From: Poa pratensis
Lineage: Eukaryota > Streptophyta > Magnoliopsida > Poales > Poaceae
Length of the DNA: 64,000 nt
Direction of reading: 5' to 3'
NCBI GenBank assembly: GCA_947311845.1
Contig: CAMZMU010000080.1
Location: 20,214,132-20,278,131, forward strand
The translations under genes were made by a program, and so were the position numbers. The notes under the pieces are model-generated. The model was not told where the DNA came from and did no database searches. It was given only the letters and a program-made list of their open reading frames with translations. How positions within the stretch are numbered: the first letter of the stretch is position 1; each line of letters begins with the position of its first letter. Shown here one piece after another: positions 31,962 through 44,186 of this stretch.

Positions 31962-32698
31962 GGGCCCTTTGATTCAAAGGAATAGGATAGATTTTTTGGA
32001 GGATTGCTTTCAAAAAGAATTTTTGGAGGATTGGTTCTATAGGGAATTTTCCTATTGAAGTTGTGTGATTCATAGGATCCTATCCCATCGGAAAGTGTTA
32101 TTTGCTATCGGGCAACAGTGATCCCTCCTATTTAAACAATTTAAAAATCATATTTGTGAGTACAAAAATTCTGAAAAAAAACAAGGATGTAACCAATGAT
32201 ATATCCCACGAACGTGCTAATTTTTAATTAGAGATAGTTTATATTTTGGGCTACACAAAAATAACAAACTGATAAAACTTAGAAATTTGAATATATGCAT
32301 ACTCAGATCTACACTATTGTCATTTTTGTGTAGCTCAAAATACAACGTATTTGAAGCTGATATTTTGCACGTTCATAGGATATATCATTGGCTGCCTCCG
32401 GATTTTTTTCAGAATTTTTTGGAACTTACAAATATGATTTTTTAATTTTTTTAATAGGAGTGAGCACTGGAGCTCGGGAGTCAAAAATCTTCACTCCCTA
32501 TCCCATAGGAATTATTCCCATAAGAATATTGTAGTGCAAATCCTATAGGAAAAAAGAATGTGAGTTCTAGCCTCATGGAAATTCTTTCACCACAATTAAA
32601 GAGAATCTCTCTTCCCATAGGATTCAATTAGACATGCCACTCCAATTCTTTAGGTTTCTATTCATATATTTCTCCTAGCCTATGAATCAAATGAGCCC
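31962..32698. mobile_element. Tourist-like (PIF/Harbinger) MITE with a nested element
   Basis: Ends are GGGCCCTTTGATTCAAAGG and, reversed, GGGCTCATTTGATTCATAGG, with TTA on both sides (31959-31961 and 32699-32701). The 3-bp TTA duplication is the PIF/Harbinger signature. The middle (about 32099-32488) is a second hairpin element that enlarged it to 737 bp. Confidence 0.8.
32099..32488. mobile_element. Hairpin MITE nested in the Tourist-like MITE
   Basis: The two halves are inverted copies at about 80 percent: ATCATATTTGTGAGTAC, TTCTGAAAAAAAACAAGG and CAATGATATATCC on the left pair with reversed matches on the right (GGATATATCATTGG, TTTTTTTCAGAA, ACTTACAAATATGAT). Superfamily and exact borders are unresolved. 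Confidence 0.6.
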
Positions 32699-32701
32699 TT
32701 A

Positions 32702-33579
32702 AAGGCGCACAACGAATGAAATACTCCTTCCAGCCCAATATGCAGCAATTTCAGCACCCTATGAAGCACAATGTGTGATCATTTTTACAACTAAGTTTAT
32801 TTCGTGAATTTCCAATGTTGCATACACATTTCAAAACTGCAACAAAGTCGCACATTTTTTGTTGAAAAAACACATGCGGAAAGTTGCAAGGTTTTCTCGG
32901 CGTTTGCTACAAGTTTGTTTTTTCCCCCGATTTTTTTATGTTACATATGTGATTTCAAATTTTAACAACCTTTTTTCACACGCCAGATGTTGCAATTTTC
33001 CTGGATTTTTGCTACAACTTTGTATGTTTTTCTAGATTTTTTTTACCAATGTTTTATGTGTTTTTCTAATGCTGCAAGCACGTGGATTTTTTGTTTTAAT
33101 CATTTGTAATTTTTGTTGAAATATGTGATGATTTTTGTTTCAACTTAATATGTAGAATTTTTTTGTCGCTTTACCACTTTTTTATTATTGTAAATACATG
33201 GGTTTTATTGTAACTGTTTTTGTTTTTTAATTGTTAATATTTTGTGTTGGAAATCAATCTGCAGGAAAAAATTGTTGTTGAATCACTTTGTTATAGCATT
33301 ACTTTTTTCAATAATGCAACGATTTGTTGCATTACTATATATATTTTTTACGTGTGTGAGGAGTTCTGCTACAATACTCGAAATTTTGTTGCGATTAGGG
33401 GATAATTTTTGCGGTGATATTTTTGCTGTAAATATCGAGTAGCTCTGTGGCAACATGACACACCTCTTAGTTTAGGTAGAATTTGTACCACGGGTCGATT
33501 TTCCAAAAGTTGAGAATAAAATGGAAAATCACACTATGATTGATTCTTGTTGTTGGATGTCGATCGAATGGTTGTAGAT
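32702..33579. other. AT-rich repeat with recurring TTGCTACAA words
   Basis: The stretch repeats variants of TTGCAATTTT, TTGCTACAA and GTTGCATTA at irregular spacing, interspersed with T runs. This resembles degraded DNA-transposon sequence of grasses. No gene is seen. Confidence 0.35.
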
Positions 33580-33902
33580 AGGATTCCTTTGATTCATATG
33601 GAAGTTCACAAGATTTTTGAAAGGTTTGATCACATAGGAATTTCGTTGCTCGTTTGATTTATAAGATTGGTCTGTAAGATTTTTTTTCTCATAGGAATCA
33701 TTTTACTACATCACATAACAAATCTAGCATTCACTCCAACCTCTTTTTTATAATTTCTTTGTTTTTCATATATCGTCAAACACTCTCTAGTTCAAATTCA
33801 TGTGATTTGCTAATACTATAAGATTCAACTGGGCATGCCACTCTAATTCTTTTATTTTTCTTATTCCTGTGTTTTTCTTATCGTGTAAATCAAAGAGGCC
33901 TA
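33580..33902. mobile_element. Second Tourist-like MITE
   Basis: Left end AGGATTCCTTTGATTCATA and right end, reversed, AGGCCTCTTTGATTTACA, are inverted and related to the MITE at 31962. It lies directly upstream of NTAN1 and may contribute promoter sequence. The target duplication is not clear. Confidence 0.5.
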
Positions 33903-34062
33903 AGTTATAGAAGAATTTTTTATTACAGTTGGGAGTAAATAGATCAAACCATATGCGTTCATACGGAAATTTTGTTTGCTTCGTCGACTCTACGACTCTT
34001 CTCGGTCCCTCACCCCAACCAACTCAAACGGCGGTAGAAAAAAAAAATACTCCGACGGCGGT

Positions 34063-37000
34063 ATGCTCCTCGTCGACGGCGAACATGTCTCCTCCTCCTC
34101 CCCCTCCGGCTCCTCCCCCACGGTGTGTACAGTACGCCCATGCGCGTGCACGTTGACATGTGCTGTCTCTCTCTCTGTGATCTTATCGACACCCGGTTCT
34201 TGCAGGGAAGCAGCGGGAGGGAGCTCGTGGCGGCCCTAATGGGGAACCCCGGGCTCAGGGCCGCGTCTGAACGGCTCAGCGCCGCTCCGGAGAAGCGCAT
34301 CTCGTCGGGGCCGGAGGAGCCAAGGCACGTCTACGTGTTCCAGAGGGAGTACGCCACGGTGGATCCAGCGCGCGTGGAGGTGCGTGCTTAGGTCCTCGCG
34401 GTTTGATCGGGTGATTTGGGGATCCTTGGTCTGATCTGCGTCGTTCGGATCAGTTTTTGCATCCTGGAAATTCGCCTACGGGATAACTGTTGCTTCCTGG
34501 TAAATGGGGATTAGGGAGGCACTCCTGGAGTTCACTTTAGTAGTTAGATGCGTGTTTTGATAAATTAACCCAAATTATAATGTTAGTTGGTTTGGCTTAT
34601 GATCATTAAAGGGCTACTGGATAGTAATTCTGAGTTGTAGATGTATTTTTACTAAAGGATATATGTTCTCCTACAATAGGAATGTCAACTTGTAGGAATT
34701 CCAATCTTACCTTGCAGATATGCCTAATTTCCTGGTTAGTTATGAGTTTGTGTTGCTGATAAGGTCACATCCTCTCTTTTTTATGATTAAGGTCACATCC
34801 TATTAGAGCATATTATCATTTTCTGTTGTATTGCACTCACTTTGCCCTTATTCTTATAGTGATTAAAGCATTGTTATGTGCAGACTATTCAAATTTGCAT
34901 GACTTGTGAGTTAATCAGTTCTTTTGCATCTGTAGTTAGTGGGCACAGATGAGATGACTACATGTGTGGGTGTTGTAATTCGCAACAACAAGACTGGAAT
35001 GTAAGTGAAATGAAGCGAGTGTTTTATCTGACCCTGTAAGACTTTGGTTTCTTGCGAAATTCAAATTTCATATATTTTCCCAACCCACAAAAAGAAAGAC
35101 ATGCATTAATTTTCTTAACTTCTATTAATTTATTTCAGGACTTCTGTTAGCCATATGGACTTTCCAAAGATTGTAGATGGAGGGTTCAAACAGATGCTAG
35201 AATTACTTGGTGATGACAATGCACCATTTGATGTTTGTCTCTTCACCAGTATTTCCCCCTCAATATATGCAATAAGCAGTCAAGCACCTTGGGAACATTC
35301 TTACTAGCATTTGCTTACAGGTTCACCTGATTGGTGGCTTCGATGATGCTTCTACAAAGGTTGAATTCATAGCTGTTGGGTGGTTAAATTTCTTTTAGAT
35401 TTCTTGTTTGTCACAGTATACATGAGGAACTAACTACCATTATTCGCCCTGCAGGTAGTCCATTCTTCTGAAGGGAAGCGCAGCAAACAGGAAGGATACT
35501 CCCATCCACTTTGTTGCAAGATAATTGAAGTGCTGCATAAATCCGAGCAACAATTCCACCTTCGGTCCTTTTGTGTTCTTGGGAACAACACTATGACTGA
35601 TTCTTATGGCAATGCACGACCAATAGTTGGTGGATTTGTGGTTAGTGATTTCCTCACATCTGAATCTACTAAAACATTGATTAGTAGTTTTTAGTACCAG
35701 TGAACGCCACTTGTAAAAAGAAACTTCGTAAGTTGTGTCACAAAGGAACATTTGAATGTTAATCCAAAAGGAGAAGGAAAAAGTGGGATGGGAAATTCTA
35801 TTTTGTATGCATCTCAGATTACCATTTCATTCGCTAGTTTGTGTAATCTGGAACTATTCCCGCATGTAACAGTTATTTTAAAGCATTTTGAAACATACCC
35901 CACTTTAGAGAAAGTTTTCTCAACCCCTGCTGTCTTTAGATGCAAACATCATCTGGGGTTGTTACTCCCGCAAGCTTTGACATGGCTTCAAGGGCCCCTG
36001 ATGAAATAGTCAGAAGAATTCGTGTGAGTGTTTCTTCTTACGATCCAAGTTGGAAGGGACGGTTACTGGAGACTTACGACACGCACGCTGATATTTTCCA
36101 AATTGCCCCTGCCTGCTGGTTCGTCTCTTATATATCTTTATATCAATTTCATCATGTGCGTAATAAATTGAAGATCTCAGTACTTTATAGCTACATATTC
36201 AGCCTCTTTGTCTTTAAGTATTGACCTTTTGCCCCTGAGCATTAATCTATGGACATAGGCATTAGGTGACATCACACAGGTTGCTTTTTGGTTCAGTCTG
36301 ATCTTCAAATTTTCCATAGGTGAAGTAGTACAGCTTTAGATTGGAAAGAAATGTTGGATGTTTTCATTATTGCAATAGGACGTTGCCTGGATTGTTGTAA
36401 TCCCACTCCATTGTTTTATGCCCCCTACCCGTATGCATGAAATGATCTACAGTGGTTTTGTCACTTTCTATTATTCATTAGTGAATTGAACATGTGCAGG
36501 AATCATTCCTATTCATGGGCACGCCATGTTCAGGCCCAAGAGTCGACCACTATCATATTCCAACATTCAATAAAATTTATAAATGTTTGCGGAAAATAAA
36601 CAAATAAAATAAAAAATTCAGGCTTTGATCCTCGCCCAGTTTCTGTCATGAACACCTTAGATCAGGAACAGAAGGAAATATCTTCAAACTGGCTATTTTA
36701 ATAGTGGGAATTCTATTGTCATGCATATAAACTGCGTCTTGCATAATACTATGGAAATTTTTATTATTGTACATATTACAGATGCTAAGTACTTGTGTCT
36801 CCCTACTTTGTTAGTTAACTAACTATTCCGTGTGATATACCTGTCTCTTCTCGTGCTTGTATAGGATGCCAGACTGGGCAGAAATAGCATCCTCACTTAA
36901 CGAGCTTTCAGACTCTGAAATCCTGCTTCAGTGCTCCACTTCTCCAGCTGCAGAACCACCTCATTTTGTGGAAACTGAGAGAAGGTGTGTTTTCCCTATA

Positions 37001-37264
37001 TCCAACAAATTAGAAACGGTATTGCATGAACCATTTTTTATCATGTGTTAAAAGTGTGTGATATTTTTGTTTATTTTGGTATGACTAATGATTAGCTAAG
37101 ATCACCTTCATGAATGACTGTGTTTTCAGAATTGAATGATACTTTCTTGTTGTAGGATATGGAAATACTTGATGGAGAATCCAGACTGGGAAGACACATT
37201 CCCAACGTACAAGCCTCGGGTCTTCCATTGGACCAATGATGGAAGGTGGTCAAGGCACTCTTAG
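34063..37264 (+). CDS. NTAN1: Protein N-terminal asparagine amidohydrolase
   Basis: NTAN1 deamidates N-terminal Asn to Asp, which is then arginylated and recognised by the Arg/N-degron ubiquitin pathway in cytosol and nucleus. Nine exons, 34063-34122, 34206-34379, 34936-35000, 35139-35232, 35321-35359, 35455-35640, 35940-36118, 36865-36984 and 37156-37264, all have GT/AG introns and close in phase to 341 aa. The family core is present: LVGTDEMTTCVGVVIRNN with the presumed nucleophile Cys88, SHMDFPK, HLIGGFDDAS, and a C-terminal YLMENPDWEDTFP region. No frame damage is seen and length is normal for plants. The start MLLVDGEHV was chosen because exon 1 joins exon 2 in phase; an upstream in-frame Met at 33976 is less family-like. 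A Tourist MITE lies about 160 bases upstream. Confidence 0.93.
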
Positions 37265-38713
37265 CATCATTCTGATCTTTTCATCTGTTGGCGATCTACT
37301 ATCGGAACATGACGAGCCTCACACATCTGTTAAGATTTAGGAACAGTGACAGATTACGGTCACACCAGCACCTCTGCGATCCCAGCCAATTTCACCATTT
37401 CCATACGCCTTTCACCTTCAGTTTTCTCATGCATCTGCCTTGGTGATTCAGGAATCATTTGGATTCTCCATAAATGTAATGGTGAGAATCCGGTCTGAAG
37501 TTGTTGTGTTTAGCACGGTTGGTACACCACATCGTGGTTTCATGCATATTAAATCAGCATTTTGACTGCTTGAGGGTTGGATTGTTTGCATGCAACTTCC
37601 TATTGTGGTTGTTTGCAACTGTGTCTGAAATATCTAACACTCAAGTTTGGTCGCTGTGTTCTGCTCGAAAGATTCAGGTGTTGTTTGGTTTCCTGCCCGT
37701 GTAGCGGAGTTGACATCACCAACCTTCGGCAAATTTCAACAGATTCTGCCACTGTTCAGTTTTACACCTAAATTTTGGTGATGTGTTATTTCCTTTGGTT
37801 TATTGGTTCATTTTAAGCCAAACTGGTTCAAAATCTGAGCATCCTATTTGGACACTACCTGGAAAATGTGATGCCCAATTACAATAGTACGGTTGCTACT
37901 CCCTCCCGTCATTAAAACGATGACGTTTTGGACGTAGTATTAGACAACCTGTTGAAACTTGACCAGCCATTCCTAAAAAAAATCATTGGAAGTGTGAAAA
38001 TCGTATGCTTTGATTTGTGTCAAAATACTTTTGTCAACTGATGCTGCTATTAGATTTGAGAACTGTTTGTAGTAGAAATAATAGCGCAAGTTACTTTTTT
38101 TTTTTACTGTAAGCAAGTTACATTTTGGAAGCCATTTCTCAGATGTCTCGCTTTTAGAGACAGGTGGGATGTTGGATCAGGTCCTCTCTTTGTTCTAGGT
38201 ATCCACGCTAATGTCGCCAGAGAGCTCCGGGGATAACTAACAGGAGGGAGAGAGAAAGGTTCTTGACTCGCGAGGCCAATGGTGGCATGTGTTGGATGTC
38301 ATTCCGAGAACATCAACAAATGTTAGGTTGGACGAGGGATAGGCCATGATAGAAAGAAAACATGTTAACGGCAAAGGGATTAAGGCGTGTCTCCCTTGTG
38401 GAGCATGTTTTTGTTTTCTGGAGAGAAAATGTACATGTTTTTCATAAGCATTTCGCGATATGCATTCAACATATTTGTTTGGTTTATTTTGATAATTTAT
38501 TAACTTAGGTATCTAAAGGTCGGTGACTAGGTTAGAGCAGCGACCAGAGAGGGGGGGGGGGGTGCAGGACGAGTAATAAGCTTGATGATAGCTTGACGAG
38601 ATGACAAAAGAGGGAAGAGGACGTGGGTGAGCGGGAGAAGGTAGATGGTGGTGGTCTTCCCTCGTTTTGAATTCGGGTGACTTATGATTACTATATACAT
38701 AGCTTGGATCCGA
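37265..38713. other. NTAN1 3' flank and intergenic DNA
   Basis: The NTAN1 3' untranslated region probably runs to about 37800. At about 37898 a CTCCCTCCCGTCATTAAAAC end looks like one terminus of a truncated Stowaway MITE with no matching partner. A run of 12 G is at about 38550. No gene is seen. Confidence 0.35.
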
Positions 38714-38965
38714 CTATACCTGGCCATTTATCGGACCGGGCGCAGAAAAATCCAAGCCTGAGCCTAGCCCGACCGTTGCAGAAATCTGTCTCGAGCCCGA
38801 CAAACCCGACTAGGCCGGCCGACCCGGCCCGATCCTAGCTTATTCACGTTTTTGTTAAGCCTGAGCTCGGCCGACTTGACTATCAGGCTCGAAAATCAGG
38901 CCCGAGCCCGGACTGAGATTTTCTGGCTGAGTCAGGCCGTCCGGGTTGCCCATGGCCAGGTATAG
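38714..38965. mobile_element. GC-rich MITE with perfect 14-bp terminal inverted repeats
   Basis: The segment starts CTATACCTGGCCAT and ends with the exact reverse complement ATGGCCAGGTATAG. The interior repeats GCCCGAGCC and CGGCCCG words in both directions (ACCGGGC, GTCCGGG). No clear target duplication was found, so the superfamily is open. Confidence 0.65.
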
Positions 38966-39600
38966 CGCCGATGTCAGTTCGAGTGTTGGATTCGGTTGGC
39001 GCCAGATGCACAAACTTGGCTCCATTTTTGTTGGTGCCGAAGCGATGGGTCAAATTTAGAAATAGTTATATGGACAGGCCATATTTGGTAATTAGTTTCG
39101 GACAGGGCCATTTTTGGCAAAAAAAAATTTAAGGAAAAAGACAAAACTGGCTTTGAACCCAATCTCCAGGCAGATCCTTCTCAGAGTTCTGCTACTACAA
39201 CACCGTTAAACGGCACTAGAGGCTGGGGCGCCCCTCGGGGCGCCCCTCGGGGCGCCTCCTTGCCGGTCAGGGGCGGCCCAATCACGTCCCATTTGTTTAC
39301 AGATTTTAGAATTGTATACGATGTGTTTGTCGTTGTGGAATGGTTGGAAACCGGTCATTCTTTTGTATGCGGCCTCGCGGGGTATTTGCAGTCCAATTGC
39401 CATGCACGATGTCATTTGGTCATTGATTTATAAGCTACGTCGACATGTTGAAAAGCCACAGGTCTTGTAGTGGCCACACACTCTGCGATGATATTAAGCT
39501 CTTTATTCTCTAATCTTGCTAGCATAGGATCGAGTAAGTTTACAGTGAATTTTCAATAGTTAGTTTTGAAGGCTAGAGAACATCAGCGAAGGACACCGCC
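38966..39600. repeat. Repeat-derived DNA with a tandem GC palindrome
   Basis: At 39225-39256 the 12-bp unit GGGGCGCCCCTC is repeated 2.7 times, each unit carrying the palindrome GGGGCGCCCC. Surrounding sequence (for example GACAGGGCCATTTTTGGC) looks transposon-derived. No gene is supported. Confidence 0.4.
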
Positions 39601-42600
39601 GGATGCTGTCCCCGTCCGCGCGGGGCGCCGACCCCTCCGGTGCCGATCGCCATCTCCGGCCGCTCACGCTGGCGCGCAGGTCTCCGGCCACGCAGGCCCG
39701 TCCGGCTGCCGTCTCATGTTCCTCCGTGGGTGCTAGCATAGCTGCAGCAGCCAGGGCGCCGTCGCGGTCGTCCGACCGTTGCCACACGTGCTCGCGAGCT
39801 CCGCCATGCGGGGGCGGCGACCTCGCCGGGGAGGCGCGCGGCGGCGGCCGGGCAATGGAGGCGCACGGGGACGGCGACCTCGTCGGGAGCAGCACGCCGG
39901 TGGAGAGGACGGGGCACGCCCACATCCTGTTTGTTGTAATGACATGTGATGCAAGAGCCATATGTAAACAGATAAAATATTGAAGGCGAAAACATACCAT
40001 CCATAAAATATTCAGGTGCAAATGTCACAGTAAAGATGTGAACGTCGGGATAGTCACCTCATTTCAAAATAAGAAACATATCAAGAAGATTCACTTGCCA
40101 ACGAGCAAAAAGTAACTAATCTCCATGATCTCCCATGAAGTGCACAATAAAGACAGGTTGCGCCACTCATCTGACCACCAAGAGCACATATGTACATATT
40201 GGCACATACTTCATGAAGTATGAACTATCCATGATCTAGCAAAGGCCTACAAGAGTCAGTCATGCATATTTTTGTACAGAAGTATTGTAGCAGCAACATA
40301 TGAGGTACAGTACAAAAACTGAGAAGCAGCACGAGTCATGAACCTTCAACGAACGAGCAGCCTAAAGAATACTTAAATGGCACCCTTAGTCAAAGAAAGT
40401 AGACTAATCTAAGGAAATGACACTTGAAAAAAGCATACAGAATGAACTCTTAAGCTTGAAAATAGATTTTACAACTACAAACCATAGTCAGGTAAATTAC
40501 CTGAACCACCAGACCCAAGAGGAGCTGAAAAGGTTCCAGACTCAGCAACCTAAACTGCCCACTTACTCAAATTTGTTTTTGTCTTCCTCTCAGATAGGTT
40601 ATAAACAAATATGATACCTGATGAATAATCATGGAGGAGGTGAATACAGGACCAGTATCTGTTCTTTTAAAGGGGTATATCTACTTGCTCAGGAAAACAT
40701 GAGCCACATATCTAAAATCAATCAGGTACAGACATAACAGAAAATGCATGGATTTTGTCAATATAATAAACGGAAAAGTCACAACAAAAGAAGCTAATAT
40801 TTACACCTTTCGCTGGCTGAGAAGATTAGCTAAACGGGGAACAACAGAGATTGAATTTGCTCTCGTGAGTTGAACTGGTAGCAAAATGGCAAATTTCTTC
40901 AGTGTATTTTTTGAGAAGCAAATGATATCACATTAGTTTACTTGCTTCAACATCAACTGTACATCAAACTGTTTGGGCCGATCCAGAAACGGCAGAACGT
41001 TTCAGAACGAGATGTGTCATTGTGCCAATGAAGTTTCCCCACCACCTGGAAATAGGGAAAAATTGCCATCTCCAGGAAAACTAAATAACAACAGGTGAAC
41101 TTGTAAGAACAATATTGAGCATTTCTACAAGTCTATGGCGATGGTACGAAAGCTAAAATCTCTGGATCACTTCAAATAATATTTTCCCAGACTACTCTAA
41201 TCTAGTAGTGAGTATTCCAAAGTACGTACGATCAAAGAGCAATGAAAAAACATTATTATGGTTCAGAGAACATCCACACCAGCCTAACTGTGAGATCAAA
41301 TTGACTAAATGGTTTTGACAGTTGGAGGGTTCAAATTAAATAGTTTCTCGAAATTAAGGTTGAAAATCCGAACTTGGGGGAAAGTTAAGGTATTAAAAAT
41401 ATACTTTTCTCTGATCTAAAACTGGGATCGTGTTTTACTCCACGCAAGCAGATCTTTGATTATTCTTTAATTCAAATCATCTCCTTTTTCCTTAAATGAG
41501 ATCATGGCAACTAATGATGCAGATCCATTTAATTATTTAGTCTCCATTAATCCGAGGAAGAAATAATCACCTTGCTCATCTTCTTCTGCACCAAACTCTT
41601 CCTGTAGATTCACGCCTTCTCTTCTTTCCAGCAGAGATTAAGAGGGTAGGAGAGAGGTAACTGGACTACTGGAGCAGTTGGGGCAAGAGGCAGTGGCTGT
41701 CGGCAGCGGTATCAAAGCGGTGGCCTTTCCTTGCATATTTTTTCTCCTCTCATTCACCACATACCTTCACAATATATAAGTAATCTTCATTGGAAGACAA
41801 AGACTCAGTATAAGCTTCTACAACATAAACATACGAAAGGAAGAAAACTAACTACATACAAATGAATATCTTGGAAAAACTCGAGTTTTTCTATCCATGG
41901 CATAAATTAGTCAAGGGATCTATTCTTCCTAAAAATTTGTACAATATCGAGTTGTTGACCCAGACTGCTTATTTTCTCAGAAGCTTATGTGTTGACAGAA
42001 AAGAACTCATGTTTGGAGTTAAATTAGGTGGAGACGTGGAGTGTATGATGCTTTCAAATATTCTCATTGCACTACATGTTATTGCAGAAAAAATACAAGG
42101 AGGATACCGAGAGAGTAGAAGCTTTGCCTCCAATCTTAGCACATAGATATTTATTTACCTTTGGAGGCTCAAATTGTTTAGTATAGCAGCAAGGTAGCTG
42201 ACGAGTTGAGTGAGAAAGATTCAGATAATGAAATGCTCAAGCTTCGGTGCAAAAGATAACATATCAATATCTATATGATTATATCCTCTGCTATTTAGTT
42301 TAATGTAAGCTCTAAAAGGCCCATGTCTATTCAGAAATACCGACCAAATTCAGAACTGAAGTATATGAGCGAACAAGCATTCAAAATACCAGAACCGTGA
42401 ATTAACTACCTGCCAATTGTAGCCATTGGCGACAAGCACGACATCCATCACGAGCACATTGTCGTTGGTCCACATCCGGGAAAACTCAGTTTAGATGACC
42501 AGGGCGGTAGGCGGAGGAGCCAGGGCAGCAACAAGCACGGTGCTGGTAGGAGGAGATGATACCGAGAAAGCATGACTTGGGCGTGCCGTCCACATGGTTC

Positions 42601-43835
42601 TGATCATTAAAAAAAAGCTCAATCCTGCACAAGATCAACAGATCTAACAAGCAATTAGGATGCAATAATCCCCACAGAGAGTAACTAACTATATGATCAT
42701 ACCAAAGAAAAGTAAAGCCATGGATGGACAAATGCAATCTTTCTCTTGTCCTTTTTCCATCAACCATCTCGGCATGACCTCCTGGCCGGTTAGTTGCTGT
42801 CTAATCATGACCTATCACATTTTAAATGGTTTTTCATTGTAAAACATAGTTTTGGTCCGTTGCTGCCGAATCACATCTCAAGCTTTATGTTAAGTTCTGG
42901 ACACAGATTTACGGAGGCTGGGACACGACTTCTAAATCAGCACATATTATTACAGAGTGATTGTTTGTCTGTTATTTGTAGTGACGCCAATAAAACAAGG
43001 TTGGAGATTCAAGGGAAAAAATGCCTCAAAAGTTGACATGGAAAAGTTAGTTGTTTAACACACGCGAAGAGACACTTATATGGCTGTCGAACAAAGCTCC
43101 CAGATTTGCAATTTAGCATAGTACATAATATTGAGGTTCATTATACTCATCTTTTGAACTATCTTCCTATTTCTAGGTAAGAGCAGAAACTTAGCGAGAC
43201 CGTTCAGAAGGCATTGCAATTCTATTAATTTCATTGTATAAATAAGAAGCACACATGTGTTCAACACTCGATCTATATTTTTCGTGTCTTAACTGCAAAA
43301 GCTTCTCTGAGCATGATGCCCCTATATAATTTCCAACTTAGCTATTTATGGCATGCAAAAGTCACATATGCAGTCTAGTCAAATAAGATATATCTCTTCT
43401 TTTTTTGGGTGTATTGGTAATGAATAGTAAGAACTTGGACATAGAAAACCTGCCAGGTCTTACATTACACATCTAGAAGTTTCAGGGACAATCACCTGCG
43501 CAACGTATCAGTACTGGCACAGGCCGGATCAGAACACCTATATCCAGCACCGTTGAGAATAGTGGTTTGTGGCAAATTACGCAAGAAAAGAAAACCGCCA
43601 GTGCTCTACAGCGCTAACCTAAGACCTTATTGTAGAACTGGTGAGCGGTGACCGACGCCTATGTATATTGTCCCTGCAGCCTCGATCTGACTATATAGAT
43701 GAACCTGTGCGAGAGGCGAAATAGTCAAAAATTCCATTGAAGTAATACAGCATTTTACCTTGCTATTAGTAAGATTTATTGCATTTCTTAAGAAAACCTG
43801 AGACAACTCCTTGCTGCACTGAAAAGCTTTAGTAC
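39601..43835. other. Low-coding DNA with scattered exon-like scraps
   Basis: Minus-strand pieces with intact splice borders but no recognisable family occur. One is at 40553-40496 (VAESGTFSAPLGSGGS, donor GTAATT). Another is at about 40870-40810 (ANSISVVPRLANLLSQRK, donor GTGTAA), and a third at about 42490-42412 (MWTNDNVLVMDVVLVANG, donor GTAGTT). A GC-rich block at 39600-39920 is open in several frames without family features. The pieces fit gene-fragment capture, as does the HIR-NDPK fusion nearby. Confidence 0.35.
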
Positions 43836-44186
43836 CTTCAGAAGAAGCCCTTCTTCTTGAAGCGAAATATAATCTCTCCAACCTAGAGGCAAAGAACATA
43901 TGTTATATCCGAAGCGAAACATACAAGAGGTACCAAACACTGAGAAAAGTCAAGAAGCACAAATCAGACCACGTTGAACACCATCAGGTTTGATCATAAT
44001 GTAGGAGAAAAAAATTGTCTTTGTTTCGCAGCAGACATCTAGCTGTTTCACACGCAGTGAGAGGTAACCAACAATTCGATCTCCTATGCACCAAAGCAAG
44101 AAGTGGCAACCAGGCTCCAGGACGACATTGAACTTCCCAAAAGTTCCTTTGATGGCTATAGTTAATTGATCAACCTGAACTAAACC
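43836..44186 (-). pseudogene. Chimeric gene fragment: HIR (band 7) fused to NDPK
   Basis: On the minus strand, 44186-44016 reads [19 protein letters not shown] then [14 protein letters not shown] and [18 protein letters not shown]. This is the N-terminal part of a hypersensitive-induced reaction (HIR, SPFH/band 7) protein. It continues in frame, without an intron, into [18 protein letters not shown] (44015-43962), the first exon of nucleoside diphosphate kinase. The next NDPK exon follows after an intron at 43882-43836 (VGEIIFRFKKKGFF) but loses one base and stops. Neither the HIR membrane-domain remainder nor the NDPK catalytic His region was found. The fusion of two unrelated genes indicates capture by a mobile element or end-joining, not a working gene. 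Confidence 0.8.

Noticed and set aside
39603..39983. 126-codon GC-rich plus-strand frame
   Set aside because: Overlapping long frames occur on the other strand, residue use is compositional (Ala, Arg, Gly, Ser), and there is no family motif.
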